A DNA stretch of 64,000 nt from Schleiferiaceae bacterium (GTDB lineage: Bacteria; Bacteroidota; Bacteroidia; Flavobacteriales; Schleiferiaceae): the NCBI GenBank assembly GCA_018401735.1, contig JAGYKI010000015.1, positions 1 through 64,000 on the forward strand, read 5' to 3'. Below the pieces are notes generated by a model, which saw nothing but the letters and a program-made list of their open reading frames with translations, had not been told where the DNA came from and did not search any database. Positions 31,651-40,533 of the stretch are shown here, in pieces. Position 1 is the first letter of the stretch. Each line of letters begins with the position of its first letter. Both the position numbers and the translations under genes were made by a program.

Positions 31651-33564
31651 ATGGGAAAAATCATTGGCATTGATTTAGGAACTACTAATTCTTGCGTTGC
31701 CGTAATGGAAGGTAACGAAGCAGTAGTAATTCCTAATAGCGAAGGAAAAAGAACTACACCATCTATGATTGCCTTCGTTGAAGGTGGCGAAAGAAAAGTG
31801 GGTGATCCAGCCAAAAGACAAGCGATTACCAATCCGCATAAAACCATTTACTCTATAAAGCGCTTTATGGGCTCTACTTTTAGTGAAATGAGCAAAGAGG
31901 CGGGACGTGTACCTTATAACCTTGTTAAAGGTGATAACGACACCCCACGTGTTGACATTGATGGTAGAATGTATACGCCACAAGAGCTTTCAGCGATGAT
32001 TCTTCAAAAAATGAAGAAGACTGCAGAAGACTATTTAGGCGAAGAAGTTACTGAAGCAGTTATTACTGTTCCAGCATACTTTAACGACTCTCAGCGTCAA
32101 GCTACCAAAGAGGCAGGTGAAATTGCTGGTCTAATTGTAAAACGAATTATCAACGAACCCACTGCCGCTTCTTTAGCTTACGGAATTGATAAAAAAGGCG
32201 GAGACAAAAAAGTAGCCGTTTTCGATTGCGGTGGTGGTACGCATGACGTGTCAGTTTTAGAATTGGGCGATGGTGTATTTGAAGTATTAGCTACCGATGG
32301 TGACACGCACTTAGGTGGTGATGACTTCGACCAAGAACTAATCGATTGGTTAGTGGCTGAATTTAAAGCTGAAGAAGACTTTGACCTTAGCAAAGATGCT
32401 ATGGCGTTACAGCGCTTGAAAGAAGCTGCTGAAAAAGCTAAAATCGAGCTTTCATCTAGTAATGAAACCGAAATCAACTTACCTTATATTACCGCTACTG
32501 CTAGTGGCCCTAAGCACTTGGTTCGAAAATTATCGCGTTCTAAATTCGAGCAATTAGTGCACGATTTAGTAGACCGTACCATTGCCCCTTGTCGCAAAGC
32601 CCTTAAAAATGCTGACTTAGATGTATCTGACATCGATGAAGTAATTTTAGTAGGTGGATCTACTCGTATCCCCGCGGTACAAGAAGCGGTTAAAAAATTC
32701 TTTGGTAAAGAACCTTCAAAAGGTGTAAACCCCGATGAGGTAGTAGCCTTAGGCGCAGCTATACAAGGTGGTGTTTTATCTGGCGATGTAAAAGATGTAC
32801 TCTTATTAGATGTTACCCCTTTATCATTGGGTATTGAAACGATGGGTGGTGTTATGACCAAGCTTATTGAAGCGAATACCACTATTCCTACCAAAAAATC
32901 GGAAACCTTTTCTACCGCAAGCGATAACCAGCCAGCAGTAGATATCCACGTTTTACAAGGCGAGCGCCCTATGGCAAACGTTAATAAAACTATCGGACGT
33001 TTCCAACTGACAGATATTCCTCCTGCACCGCGTGGCACACCCCAAATTGAAGTAAGCTTTGATATTGACGCCAATGGTATCTTAAAAGTTTCGGCAAAAG
33101 ATAAAGCGACTGGCAAAGAGCAGAGTATTAAAATTGAAGCGAGCTCAGGTTTAAGTAAGGAAGAAATTGATCGCATGAAGCAAGAAGCCGAAGCTAATGC
33201 TGATTCGGATCAGAAATCCAAAGAGAAAGTCGAAAAACTTAACCAAGCGGACAGTATGGTATTCCAAACTGAAAAGCAGTTAAAAGAATTTGGCGATAAA
33301 ATTTCAGATGATAAGAAAAAGCCTGTTGAAGAAGCCTTAGAAGAGCTTAAAAAAGTACATGCGGCGCAAGATATCGCTGGTATCGATGCGGCTATGGAAA
33401 AAATCAACGAAGCTTGGAAAAACGCATCTGAAGAAATGTACAAGGCACAGCAAGAAGGTAGTGCAGATGGCGCTGCCGATCCTGGCACACAAGCTTCTAA
33501 CGAAGGCGGAGGGGCAGATGATGTAACCGACGTTGAGTTTGAAGAAGTAGACGATAAGAAATAA
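31651..33564 (+). CDS. dnaK: Molecular chaperone DnaK (Hsp70)
   Basis: 637 aa, full length. The ATPase domain opens '[20 protein letters not shown]' and includes '[17 protein letters not shown]', '[12 protein letters not shown]' and '[12 protein letters not shown]'. In the usual 'DLGGGTFDVS' phosphate motif the L is C and the F is H here. The substrate-binding domain has '[17 protein letters not shown]' and the tail is acidic, ending '[14 protein letters not shown]' as in most DnaK. It is the main cytoplasmic Hsp70; dnaJ and grpE are not adjacent. It stands alone between two terminators, with a candidate stress promoter upstream. Confidence 0.98.
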   Translation: MGKIIGIDLGTTNSCVAVMEGNEAVVIPNSEGKRTTPSMIAFVEGGERKVGDPAKRQAITNPHKTIYSIKRFMGSTFSEMSKEAGRVPYNLVKGDNDTPRVDIDGRMYTPQELSAMILQKMKKTAEDYLGEEVTEAVITVPAYFNDSQRQATKEAGEIAGLIVKRIINEPTAASLAYGIDKKGGDKKVAVFDCGGGTHDVSVLELGDGVFEVLATDGDTHLGGDDFDQELIDWLVAEFKAEEDFDLSKDAMALQRLKEAAEKAKIELSSSNETEINLPYITATASGPKHLVRKLSRSKFEQLVHDLVDRTIAPCRKALKNADLDVSDIDEVILVGGSTRIPAVQEAVKKFFGKEPSKGVNPDEVVALGAAIQGGVLSGDVKDVLLLDVTPLSLGIETMGGVMTKLIEANTTIPTKKSETFSTASDNQPAVDIHVLQGERPMANVNKTIGRFQLTDIPPAPRGTPQIEVSFDIDANGILKVSAKDKATGKEQSIKIEASSGLSKEEIDRMKQEAEANADSDQKSKEKVEKLNQADSMVFQTEKQLKEFGDKISDDKKKPVEEALEELKKVHAAQDIAGIDAAMEKINEAWKNASEEMYKAQQEGSADGAADPGTQASNEGGGADDVTDVEFEEVDDKK

Positions 33565-33580
33565 TAAATCGTAAAAAATC

Positions 33581-33611
33581 AAGCCACCTCAAACAAGAGG
33601 TGGCTTTTTTT
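33581..33611 (+). terminator. Rho-independent terminator after dnaK
   Basis: A perfect 10-bp stem AAGCCACCTC/GAGGTGGCTT (33581-33590 with 33597-33606) with a 6-base loop and a run of seven T. Confidence 0.92.
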
Positions 33612-33633
33612 GTTACCACTAAAACAACAAATC

Positions 33634-34137
33634 ATGGCAAAAATTACTCTCGGAGGAAATCCGATTAATACCAAAGGTGATTTACCTGCAATTGGTACAG
33701 AAGCGCCTAACTTTAAACTGGTTGATGAAAGCCTGAAAGTGCAAGAGCTTAAGGACTATAAAGGAAAAAAAGTCGTTCTTAATATTTTCCCAAGCATTGA
33801 TACGGGCGTATGTGCTAATTCTGTACGCACTTTTAATAAAGAAGCAACAAATTTAGAAAATGTAAGCATCCTTAATATCAGTCGTGACCTACCCTTTGCT
33901 TTCAAACGCTTTTGCGCAGCAGAAGGAATTGAAAATGTGGTTAACCTATCGGAGTTCCGCGATAGCAATTTTAGCGATGCCTATAAAGTGATGATTACCG
34001 ATGGCGGTTTTGCTGGCTTACTGTCGCGTGCCATTGTTATCGTTAACGAGGCAGGGCAGGTTATTTATACAGAACAAGTACCTGAAATTGGACAAGATCC
34101 TAATTTTGAAGCAGCGCTGGAAGCACTAAAATCATAA
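33634..34137 (+). CDS. tpx: Thiol peroxidase Tpx (first of tandem pair)
   Basis: 167 aa from the ATG at 33634 ('MAKITLGGNPINT', the normal Tpx N-terminus); an upstream in-frame ATG at 33610 lies in the dnaK terminator. The peroxidatic cysteine is in 'SIDTGVCANSVRTF' and the resolving cysteine in 'FKRFCAAEGIENV', so it is a complete atypical 2-Cys Tpx using thioredoxin. It closely resembles the next gene and a thioredoxin gene follows that. It sits only 23 bases after the dnaK terminator, so its own promoter is not obvious. Confidence 0.95.
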   Translation: MAKITLGGNPINTKGDLPAIGTEAPNFKLVDESLKVQELKDYKGKKVVLNIFPSIDTGVCANSVRTFNKEATNLENVSILNISRDLPFAFKRFCAAEGIENVVNLSEFRDSNFSDAYKVMITDGGFAGLLSRAIVIVNEAGQVIYTEQVPEIGQDPNFEAALEALKS

Positions 34138-34154
34138 GTCTAGTTTTATATAGT

Positions 34155-34190
34155 AAAAGCCGTCCCGATTAAGAAATCGCGGCGGCTTTT
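34155..34190 (+). terminator. Hairpin between the two tpx genes
   Basis: A 16-bp stem (34155-34170 with 34175-34190) with one mismatch and a 4-base loop; the outer part is AAAAGCCG/CGGCTTTT. The T-rich stretch TTTTACTTTT follows. It separates the tandem tpx copies into independently ended transcripts. Confidence 0.85.
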
Positions 34191-34267
34191 ACTTTTAAAT
34201 CAAAGTGGAAATTGAAGGCCTTAAATTTAGAAATGGCTTTCAAACCCTTAAAGCCAATAATTATTTT

Positions 34268-34768
34268 ATGCCAACAATTACACTCGAAGGAGTTACAGCG
34301 CATACTTGCGGTCAACTGCCAAAACTAGGCAGCAAAGCGCCGAACTTTAGCTTAGTTGATCAAGGCTTAAACAACCATAGCTTAAGAAGCTATCTCGGTA
34401 AGAAGGTAGTACTTAATATATTCCCTAGCGTAGATACTGGAATTTGTGCCAATTCAGTGCGTACATTCAATCGCGAAGCGGCAGATTTGGAAGATGTTGT
34501 GGTTTTAAACATCAGTCGAGATCTACCTTTTTCTTTCAAGCGCTTTTGCATAGCCGAGGAAATAAAAAACGTTATTACCCTCTCTGAATTTCGCGATTCA
34601 AGTTTCAGTGACCGCTATAATGTACTCATTATGGACGGCGACTTTGAAGGACTTATGTCGCGAGCCGTCATTATTATAGACGAACAGGGAATGGTGATTT
34701 ATAGTGAACAAGTACCCGAGATCGCGCAAGATCCGAATTTCGAAGCAGCCTTAGCGACGCTCAAATAA
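34268..34768 (+). CDS. Thiol peroxidase Tpx (second of tandem pair)
   Basis: 166 aa from the ATG at 34268 ('MPTITLEGVTAHTCGQLP'); the frame is open to 34205, but the family N-terminus begins here. Both redox cysteines are kept ('SVDTGICANSVRTF', 'FKRFCIAEEIKNV'). It is similar to the first copy along its whole length, with near-identical blocks around 'KKVVLNIFPS', 'LNISRDLPF' and 'QVPEIAQDPNFEAAL'. An extra cysteine at about residue 14 (HTCGQ) is not in the first copy. A local duplication followed by divergence is the simple reading. Confidence 0.93.
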   Translation: MPTITLEGVTAHTCGQLPKLGSKAPNFSLVDQGLNNHSLRSYLGKKVVLNIFPSVDTGICANSVRTFNREAADLEDVVVLNISRDLPFSFKRFCIAEEIKNVITLSEFRDSSFSDRYNVLIMDGDFEGLMSRAVIIIDEQGMVIYSEQVPEIAQDPNFEAALATLK

Positions 34769-34780
34769 TTTCAATAAAAA

Positions 34781-34807
34781 AGGGGCTGTTTTTTCAAACA
34801 TGCCCCT
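34781..34807 (-). terminator. Terminator of the thioredoxin gene
   Basis: On the minus strand AGGGGC...GCCCCT (6 bp) encloses an inner TGTT/AACA stem and is followed by a run of six T. It lies just past the thioredoxin stop and also sits after the second tpx stop (+). Confidence 0.7.
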
Positions 34808-34833
34808 CTGATGAGAAATCTGTCTTTAAAAGA

Positions 34834-35148
34834 TTATAACTTAGCCATGAGGCTTCTTAAATAATCTTCTTTGCTGCTAGCACTACCATCTAAGAATTCA
34901 CCATTTTTAAAAACCGCTAAATAAGGTAGGTTATCTACTTTACCTGCTTTGCGGGCTTCGGGGAATTTCTCAGCATCTACTTCTAAAAATACAATACCAG
35001 TATTTTCGTCTTCGTTGCTTACTCTCTTATATTTCGGAGCAAATAGTTTACAGTTTCCACACCAGTCGGCATAATATTTAACTACTACCTTTTCATTGGT
35101 ATTTAAGGTATCCTTAAACTCGCTATCGTTTACGTTTAGTACGGCCAT
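34834..35148 (-). CDS. Thioredoxin family protein
   Basis: 104 aa from the ATG at 35148. A longer frame from 35196 is ruled out because a TATCTTTG promoter box lies at 35169-35176. The active site is 'YADWCGNCKLFAP' (WCGNC, not the standard WCGPC), about residues 27-31. 'NEDENTGIVFLEVDAEK' and 'NLPYLAVFKNG' (with the cis-proline) complete the fold. The CGNC dipeptide should shift the redox potential relative to CGPC. It is a likely reductant for the nearby Tpx enzymes; that is inference from position. Confidence 0.9.
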   Translation of the reverse strand: MAVLNVNDSEFKDTLNTNEKVVVKYYADWCGNCKLFAPKYKRVSNEDENTGIVFLEVDAEKFPEARKAGKVDNLPYLAVFKNGEFLDGSASSKEDYLRSLMAKL

Positions 35149-35168
35149 TTTTATATTATTTAGTGTGA

Positions 35169-35176
35169 CAAAGATA
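35169..35176 (-). promoter_or_regulatory. -7 box of the thioredoxin gene
   Basis: Minus-strand TATCTTTG, full match to TAnnTTTG, 20 bases before the ATG at 35148. It decides the start codon of the thioredoxin. Confidence 0.65.
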
Positions 35177-35226
35177 ATATTTACAATTACTATCAAATAA
35201 AAAATTCAATAGTAAAAAACTATATG

Positions 35227-36117
35227 TCATCGATAATGTTCACGATAAAGGTAGCGCACAATACCATCAGCCAAACCTTTTTTGGGAACTATCATATTTG
35301 TGCTTTCGGCCCAAGCCATAGCCGAAGTGTAAATTCTTAAAGCGTGGGTTATTACATCCGTTCGATCTGGATTCAAATCGTAAACAATCATACGCTCGTC
35401 GTTTTCTAAAGCGAGTAAGTCTTCTCTTATTTTCTGCAGATCTGTTAGAGTAATGTACTCCCCTTTCAGCTTCTGGCTTAGCTTAAAAGTTCGGTTGATG
35501 TTACCACCAGAACCTACCATTAAAATGTCTGACAAGCCGGAGGTATGTTCTTTAATCCACTCCTCCATTTCTTGCCAGCGGCTCTTTTTCACCAAACCAT
35601 TCAATAAGCGAATTGTCCCTATTTTAAAGGACTTACTGGCCACAATAATCTTTTTATTAAAAAGGGTTAACTCGGTACTACCCCCTCCTACATCGATATA
35701 CAAAAAGCTGCCCTCCGACTGAACTACTGAACCAAGCATATCACTGCTAAAAATCATACGGGCTTCTTCTTTACCGCTTATTAACTCAATATTGACACCC
35801 GTTTCCTGATAAATTTCTTCAACAACCTGCAGTCCATTTTTCGATTCGCGTAAAGCGGAAGTGGCACAGGCGCGATACTTTTCAACGTTGTGCACTTCCA
35901 TAATATTCCGATAGGCCAGCATACCAGCTAACAATCGTTTCCTGTTTCGAGCCGTTATTTTGCCATCGCCAAAGGCATCTGGCCCCAGCCGGATAGGCAA
36001 ACGTGTTAAAGACGACTTTTTAAATATTACCTGATCTTTCGTTTCGATTACGTTGGATACTAATAATCGCACTGAGTTAGAGCCTATATCAATACCTGCT
36101 AGCTTATGTATCTTCAC
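35227..36117 (-). CDS. Ppx/GppA family phosphatase
   Basis: 296 aa, the short one-fold form of the family without the C-terminal HD-like domain. The ASKHA motifs are 'AGIDIGSNSVRLLV' (about residues 8-21), 'ATSALRESKNG' and 'FLYIDVGGGSTELTLF' (about 137-152). It splits phosphate from polyphosphate or pppGpp. As the last gene of the sixA-ppk1-ppx unit, next to polyphosphate kinase, exopolyphosphatase is the likely role. Its start codon shares one base with the ppk1 stop. Confidence 0.9.
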   Translation of the reverse strand: MKIHKLAGIDIGSNSVRLLVSNVIETKDQVIFKKSSLTRLPIRLGPDAFGDGKITARNRKRLLAGMLAYRNIMEVHNVEKYRACATSALRESKNGLQVVEEIYQETGVNIELISGKEEARMIFSSDMLGSVVQSEGSFLYIDVGGGSTELTLFNKKIIVASKSFKIGTIRLLNGLVKKSRWQEMEEWIKEHTSGLSDILMVGSGGNINRTFKLSQKLKGEYITLTDLQKIREDLLALENDERMIVYDLNPDRTDVITHALRIYTSAMAWAESTNMIVPKKGLADGIVRYLYREHYR

Positions 36118-38183
36118 TACCCTGATTTTAATTGCTTTTTCACATAGTCGTGCATGGCATACTGCGACCGAATTTTCGGCCCTTTAATTTGTCTGTACTC
36201 GTTATTGAGCTCTTCGTTATGCCAGCGGGACTTCACATTATCTTTCCAAATTATATCAAAATGATCGCGCAGTTGTCTTTTCACTTTATCATCATACACG
36301 GGAGTACAAACCTCTACACGAAAATCCAGGTTACGAGTCATCCAATCTGCCGAACCCAAAAAGTAGCGCGGATTACCACCATTGGTGAATATAAATAAAC
36401 GCGAGTGTTCTAAATAACGGTCCAGGATGGAAATGGCCTCGATATTTTCGCTTACACCTTTAATTCCAGGAATAAGTGAGCAAATACCGCGAACAATCAG
36501 CTTAATTTTAACGCCATAAGAACTCGCCTCATATAATTTCTCAATCAGCTTAACATCGGATATACTATTTAATTTCAGCTGAATACCAGCGGGGCGACCT
36601 TTCTTAGAATTATCAATTTCCTTATCAATTAAGGCGATAAAAGCCTTGCGGGTATGATGAGGAGAAACGATAAGATGCTTATAGCGCATCACTTTATAAT
36701 TATTCCGCAAAAAGTCGAAAAGCTTAACGGCGTCCTTTGTGATATTGGGATTGGCGGTAAGTAAATGATAATCCGTATAAAAACGCGCCGTACTTTCATT
36801 AAAATTACCCGTACCAATGGAAGCATAATGGCGAATTCCATCTTCTTCTTCACGGGTTATCAAAATAATTTTACTGTGAACTTTAAGTCCTTGCACGCCA
36901 AAAATCACGTTTACGCCTTCGGTCTGTAATACTTCGGTCCAACCAATATTATTAGCTTCATCAAAGCGCGCCTGTAATTCAATAACCACAGTTACCTCTA
37001 CCCCGTTTTTGGCGGCATTAACCAAGGCGGAAATGATTCGCGACTCATCTGCTAAGCGATACAGCGTAATTTCTATGCTCCTTACGCGCGGATCTAGGGC
37101 AGCTTCACGTAAAGTGCGAATGATATAACTAAAGTTGTGGTAGGGTAAAAAGAGCAGGACATCTCTTGTTTTAAGCACCTCTAAAATACTGCGGTCGAGG
37201 TCTAAGTCCGGGTGATTATAAACAGGGAAGCGCTCAAACTCTAAATCGGGATTACCCAAATCGGGGAATTTTATCAGATCCTTTTTATTGTGATATCTTC
37301 CACCGGGAATAAGGCTATCGAAATTGTCGAGATCGATGCGATTAATAAGGAAGTCTAATACCTCTGGCGAGATTTCTTCGTCGTAAACAAAACGCACTGG
37401 ATCACCGATGCGCCTTTTTTTAACGGATCGGGTCATTTTCTCTAAAAATCCCTTCGATACATCATCGTCTAAATCTAACTCGGCGTCGCGAGTAATTTTA
37501 ATAGTATGCGCCTCTATCTTTTCTATATTAAAGATGAAAAGGATGTAATTGAGGTTATAGCGAATCAAGTCTTCTAGGTACATCAAGTACTGTTTGCCAT
37601 AGCGCGGCAATTGTACAAAACGTCCTACCAAATCGCTGGGCACCTCGATTAAGGCAATGCGCGGACTATCTTTTTCGCCCTTAAGGTACATTCTAATAGC
37701 CAGATAAATACTTTTATCACGCAGTTCAGGAACGGGTACGTTCGGGTCAATCATTAAAGTAAAGACGGTAGGACTTACTTTATTTACGAAGTAATTCCGC
37801 ACAAAATCCTGCTGCCCCGCTGTTAAATCCTTTTCGTTAACAAATTCAATGTCGTGCTGAGAGAGTTCAGCCATTAACATATCATTGATCTCTTGACTGC
37901 GTGCTTGAAGGTCTTTTACCTTTTCGGAGATCTCTTGTAATACATCGCCAGGCTCTCTTTGACCCAATCGCAATTGTTTTTTGCTGCTTATCTGCGCTAA
38001 GCGCTTCATGCTTGCATAACGCACTCGAAAGAATTCGTCCATATTACTGGAGTAAATTCCTAAAAAGCGTAAACGTTCTATTATTGGGTTACTTTCATCG
38101 AGGGCTTCTTGCAAAACCCTTTCATTAAAGGCTAGCCACGAAATATCGCGGGCAATTATATGCTGTTGCACGGTGTTAATCAC
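36117..38183 (-). CDS. ppk1: Polyphosphate kinase 1
   Basis: 688 aa, full length, with a GTG start that overlaps the sixA stop (GTGA). The N-terminal domain begins 'ARDISWLAFNERVLQEA'. Conserved C-terminal features include the first catalytic histidine in 'GLKVHSKIILI' (about residue 430), 'IGTGNFNESTARFYTD' and the second histidine in 'RYLEHSRLFIFTN' (about 590). Ppk1 transfers the ATP gamma-phosphate to polyphosphate through a phosphohistidine. Its partner exopolyphosphatase gene follows directly. Confidence 0.96.
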   Translation of the reverse strand: MINTVQQHIIARDISWLAFNERVLQEALDESNPIIERLRFLGIYSSNMDEFFRVRYASMKRLAQISSKKQLRLGQREPGDVLQEISEKVKDLQARSQEINDMLMAELSQHDIEFVNEKDLTAGQQDFVRNYFVNKVSPTVFTLMIDPNVPVPELRDKSIYLAIRMYLKGEKDSPRIALIEVPSDLVGRFVQLPRYGKQYLMYLEDLIRYNLNYILFIFNIEKIEAHTIKITRDAELDLDDDVSKGFLEKMTRSVKKRRIGDPVRFVYDEEISPEVLDFLINRIDLDNFDSLIPGGRYHNKKDLIKFPDLGNPDLEFERFPVYNHPDLDLDRSILEVLKTRDVLLFLPYHNFSYIIRTLREAALDPRVRSIEITLYRLADESRIISALVNAAKNGVEVTVVIELQARFDEANNIGWTEVLQTEGVNVIFGVQGLKVHSKIILITREEEDGIRHYASIGTGNFNESTARFYTDYHLLTANPNITKDAVKLFDFLRNNYKVMRYKHLIVSPHHTRKAFIALIDKEIDNSKKGRPAGIQLKLNSISDVKLIEKLYEASSYGVKIKLIVRGICSLIPGIKGVSENIEAISILDRYLEHSRLFIFTNGGNPRYFLGSADWMTRNLDFRVEVCTPVYDDKVKRQLRDHFDIIWKDNVKSRWHNEELNNEYRQIKGPKIRSQYAMHDYVKKQLKSG

Positions 38184-38677
38184 TTCTTAATTCTGCGTTT
38201 AGGAAAATCAAAAAATAGGAGTTCTGCCTCTGTTTCCAAATCGGCCCAGTGCTCAACATCAAAATTTAGGCAAGCCACACCAGTGGTAGGAACATTATCG
38301 ATAATATGATCAATGCAGTGGTTTACAAACGTGGTGATGGTGGGATTATGACCAAATAGAAACACCGAATTGTACTTATCCTTTAATTTGCGAATAGTCT
38401 TAAACAGGTCTTTCACCTCAGCCTCGTAAATGGCTTCTTTTAATTTAATTTCTCTGTAAGGGTAATGCAGGTTTTTCGCGAAAATTAAGGCCGTATGTAA
38501 AGCTCTAGTTGCGGGGCTAGAAACAATCAAATCAGGCGTAAAGCCCTGTTGTTCCATCCATTGTGAAGTATTGTGTGCATCACGAATTCCACTTCCCTTG
38601 AGGGGACGATCGAAATCGTCCACACCCTCTTCTATCCAAGATGACTTGGCATGTCTAATCAGATAAAGCTTTTTCAT
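38180..38677 (-). CDS. SixA-type histidine phosphatase
   Basis: 165 aa. The phosphoglycerate-mutase-like catalytic motif 'LIRHAKSSW' (RHxxS/T, about residues 7-12) is followed by 'VSSPATRALHTA' and the second histidine in 'LFGHNPTITTF' (about 118). SixA proteins dephosphorylate phosphohistidine, known for the HPt domain of ArcB and for PTS proteins. Here it is the first gene of a polyphosphate operon, with a 4-base overlap to ppk1. Ppk1 has a phosphohistidine intermediate, so a link is imaginable but unproven. Confidence 0.85.
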   Translation of the reverse strand: MKKLYLIRHAKSSWIEEGVDDFDRPLKGSGIRDAHNTSQWMEQQGFTPDLIVSSPATRALHTALIFAKNLHYPYREIKLKEAIYEAEVKDLFKTIRKLKDKYNSVFLFGHNPTITTFVNHCIDHIIDNVPTTGVACLNFDVEHWADLETEAELLFFDFPKRRIKK

Positions 38678-38782
38678 GGCCTCCTGTAAATTTTAGCGTG
38701 GAATTTAGCTAAAACAAAGGAGTTAATGAAGTGTTGGTGAAATAATTAATCTAGATTTAATTTAAGAGAAATAAGACTTGGA

Positions 38783-39562
38783 TTACTCCTCCCCTTTCGC
38801 CGCTTGCCAAAAAGCTTCCAACTCATTTAAGCTATAATCAACCAAGGCTTTATCGGCTTTTTTGGCCTGCTCTTCCATAAATTGAAAGCGCCTAATAAAT
38901 TTTTTATTCGTGCGCTCCAAGGCAGATTCGGGATCAATTTTAAGAAAGCGCGCTACATTAATCATGGAAAACAAAAGATCGCCAAATTCATTTTCCATCT
39001 TTTTGGAATCCTTTAAGGCGATTTCGGCTTTCAGCTCCGCTAATTCCTCTTCCATTTTGGCCAAAACTTGGCTGTTCTCATCCCAATCGAAACCGGCACC
39101 GCGTGCTTTCTCTTGAATTCGCGTGGCTTTCACCATGGCTGGAAGCGACTTAGGAACCCCTTCAAGCACCGACTTTTTGCCCTCTTTTAATTTTAAGGAT
39201 TCCCAGTTGGCCTTAACCGTTTCCTCATCTTCCGCCACGGTATCGCCGTAAATATGCGGGTGGCGATGGATTAGTTTTTCGGCAATGGATTCGAGCACAT
39301 CTGCCATATCAAAAGCCTCTTTCTCCTCCCCTATTTTGGCATAAAAAACCATATGAAGCAGAATATCACCAATCTCATTTTTCACTTCAGGAAGATCTTG
39401 ATCGAGAATGGCATCACCTAATTCGTAGGTTTCCTCTATGGTTAAAGGCCGCAGCGTTTCCATAGTTTGCTTTCTATCCCAAGGACAGCCGGCCCTCAAA
39501 TCGTCCATAATATCTAATAAACGACCAAAGGCCTCCATCTTTTCCTGTCGCGTATGCGCCAT
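38783..39562 (-). CDS. mazG: Nucleoside triphosphate pyrophosphohydrolase MazG
   Basis: 259 aa, the two-domain MazG length. Domain 1 has 'CPWDRKQTMETLRPLTIEETYEL' (in part; the ExxE of the metal site), 'EIGDILLHMVFYAKIGEE' and 'RHPHIYGD'. Domain 2 repeats the pattern ('KMEEELAELKAEI', 'EFGDLLFSMINVARF'). It hydrolyses non-canonical and surplus NTPs to NMPs and pyrophosphate. It is the last gene of the def-TPR-DUF5606 unit, sharing a base with the DUF5606 gene. Confidence 0.95.
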   Translation of the reverse strand: MAHTRQEKMEAFGRLLDIMDDLRAGCPWDRKQTMETLRPLTIEETYELGDAILDQDLPEVKNEIGDILLHMVFYAKIGEEKEAFDMADVLESIAEKLIHRHPHIYGDTVAEDEETVKANWESLKLKEGKKSVLEGVPKSLPAMVKATRIQEKARGAGFDWDENSQVLAKMEEELAELKAEIALKDSKKMENEFGDLLFSMINVARFLKIDPESALERTNKKFIRRFQFMEEQAKKADKALVDYSLNELEAFWQAAKGEE

Positions 39563-39999
39563 TACTCTCCTTCTTTAGCGCTTTCTTCCGCTTCCGCAGA
39601 TGCGTCTTCTGTTTCTTGAATTAACATATCCTTGGCATGTAGCATATTATACCAAGAGAATAGTTTTTTCAAGTGACTTGGGTACACCCGTTCTTGATCG
39701 AAGTTTGGAAGGATTTCTTCCATATAAGCCTTCAATTCATCGTTGCTAGCTGTTTTAGCATCAATTGCTAATCCGCCTTCCGCCTTGTCGTATACTTTAT
39801 CAAAAATCTCTGATAAAGGCACCTCCTCTTCGTAAGTATAAATAGCGATATCGCTTAAGGCACTAACCTCAGCTCTTTGCGATACAGGCATTCTTTTACC
39901 GTCAGTTAAAGACTCCACTAAAACACCTTGGCGAGTAGCCTTAATTAATTTATAAAGGCCTGGCTTTCCGCCAATTGATAAGATTTCTTCTAATTTCAT
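39562..39999 (-). CDS. DUF5606 domain protein
   Basis: 145 aa. The beginning 'MKLEEILSIGGKPGLYKLIKATRQGVLVESL' (in part) and 'RMPVSQRAEVSALSDIAIYT' are the conserved parts of DUF5606, a Bacteroidota family without known function. The C-terminal tail (about residues 125-145) is acidic and low in complexity. It lies in the unit def-TPR-DUF5606-mazG, with 6 bases to the TPR gene and one shared base with mazG. Confidence 0.82.
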   Translation of the reverse strand: MKLEEILSIGGKPGLYKLIKATRQGVLVESLTDGKRMPVSQRAEVSALSDIAIYTYEEEVPLSEIFDKVYDKAEGGLAIDAKTASNDELKAYMEEILPNFDQERVYPSHLKKLFSWYNMLHAKDMLIQETEDASAEAEESAKEGE

Positions 40000-40005
40000 T
40001 CTTTT

Positions 40006-40533
40006 TTATTTTTCAGAGTTTTTTGCTTCTTCCTTCCATTTTTGCACCATTTGTATCTCTGTTTCCACGGTGTTATCGAGTAAATCTAAAAGCTGACGTG
40101 CATCGTTGGCTAAGACATTGCTAGGGTAGGTTGCTATAAATTTTTGATAGGTTGCAGCCGCTAAATCCTTAAAGCGCATTTCTTCGTAAAATAAGGCTAG
40201 GGCCAACATAGATTCTGCTCCTTTCTGGTGATACGCATAGTTTTGATACACGGCTTTAAAAGCATCAATAGCTTCATTTTCTTTTCCCTTAGTTGCCTTT
40301 AAAACTTCGGCCTTTTTGAAAAGGTAAACCGGAGCCATACTATCTTTAGGATGTGCCGCTACAAAGGCATCATACTCTTCAATTAGTGCATTACCAATTG
40401 TGGTATCCATACGTTCTTTAGATCGTAATTCTGCTTCTAATGCTTCAATGCGGTCAGCATTAACAAGGGGGCCATTATTTTGGGCACAAGCCGTACCTAA
40501 AATTAACAAACTAAGTAAAATTACAATTCTCAT
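40006..40533 (-). CDS. TPR-like lipoprotein
   Basis: 175 aa. The signal ends in the lipobox 'LILGTACAQ' (cysteine at about residue 16). From about residue 45 it consists of helical pairs of TPR type ('DSMAPVYLFKKAEVL', 'YNNYAYHQKGAESMLALALF'-like, 'DLAAATYQKFIATYPSNVLANDA'; shortened). The layout is like BamD or CpoB-type proteins but shorter. It overlaps the def stop by 4 bases, so translation is coupled. Role unknown; a periplasmic scaffold is plausible. Confidence 0.75.
   Translation of the reverse strand: MRIVILLSLLILGTACAQNNGPLVNADRIEALEAELRSKERMDTTIGNALIEEYDAFVAAHPKDSMAPVYLFKKAEVLKATKGKENEAIDAFKAVYQNYAYHQKGAESMLALALFYEEMRFKDLAAATYQKFIATYPSNVLANDARQLLDLLDNTVETEIQMVQKWKEEAKNSEK

Noticed and set aside
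32178..33176. Long open frames (up to 230 codons) on the minus strand inside dnaK
   Set aside because: They mirror the strongly constrained codons of dnaK, have serine-rich low-quality translations and no promoter or start context.
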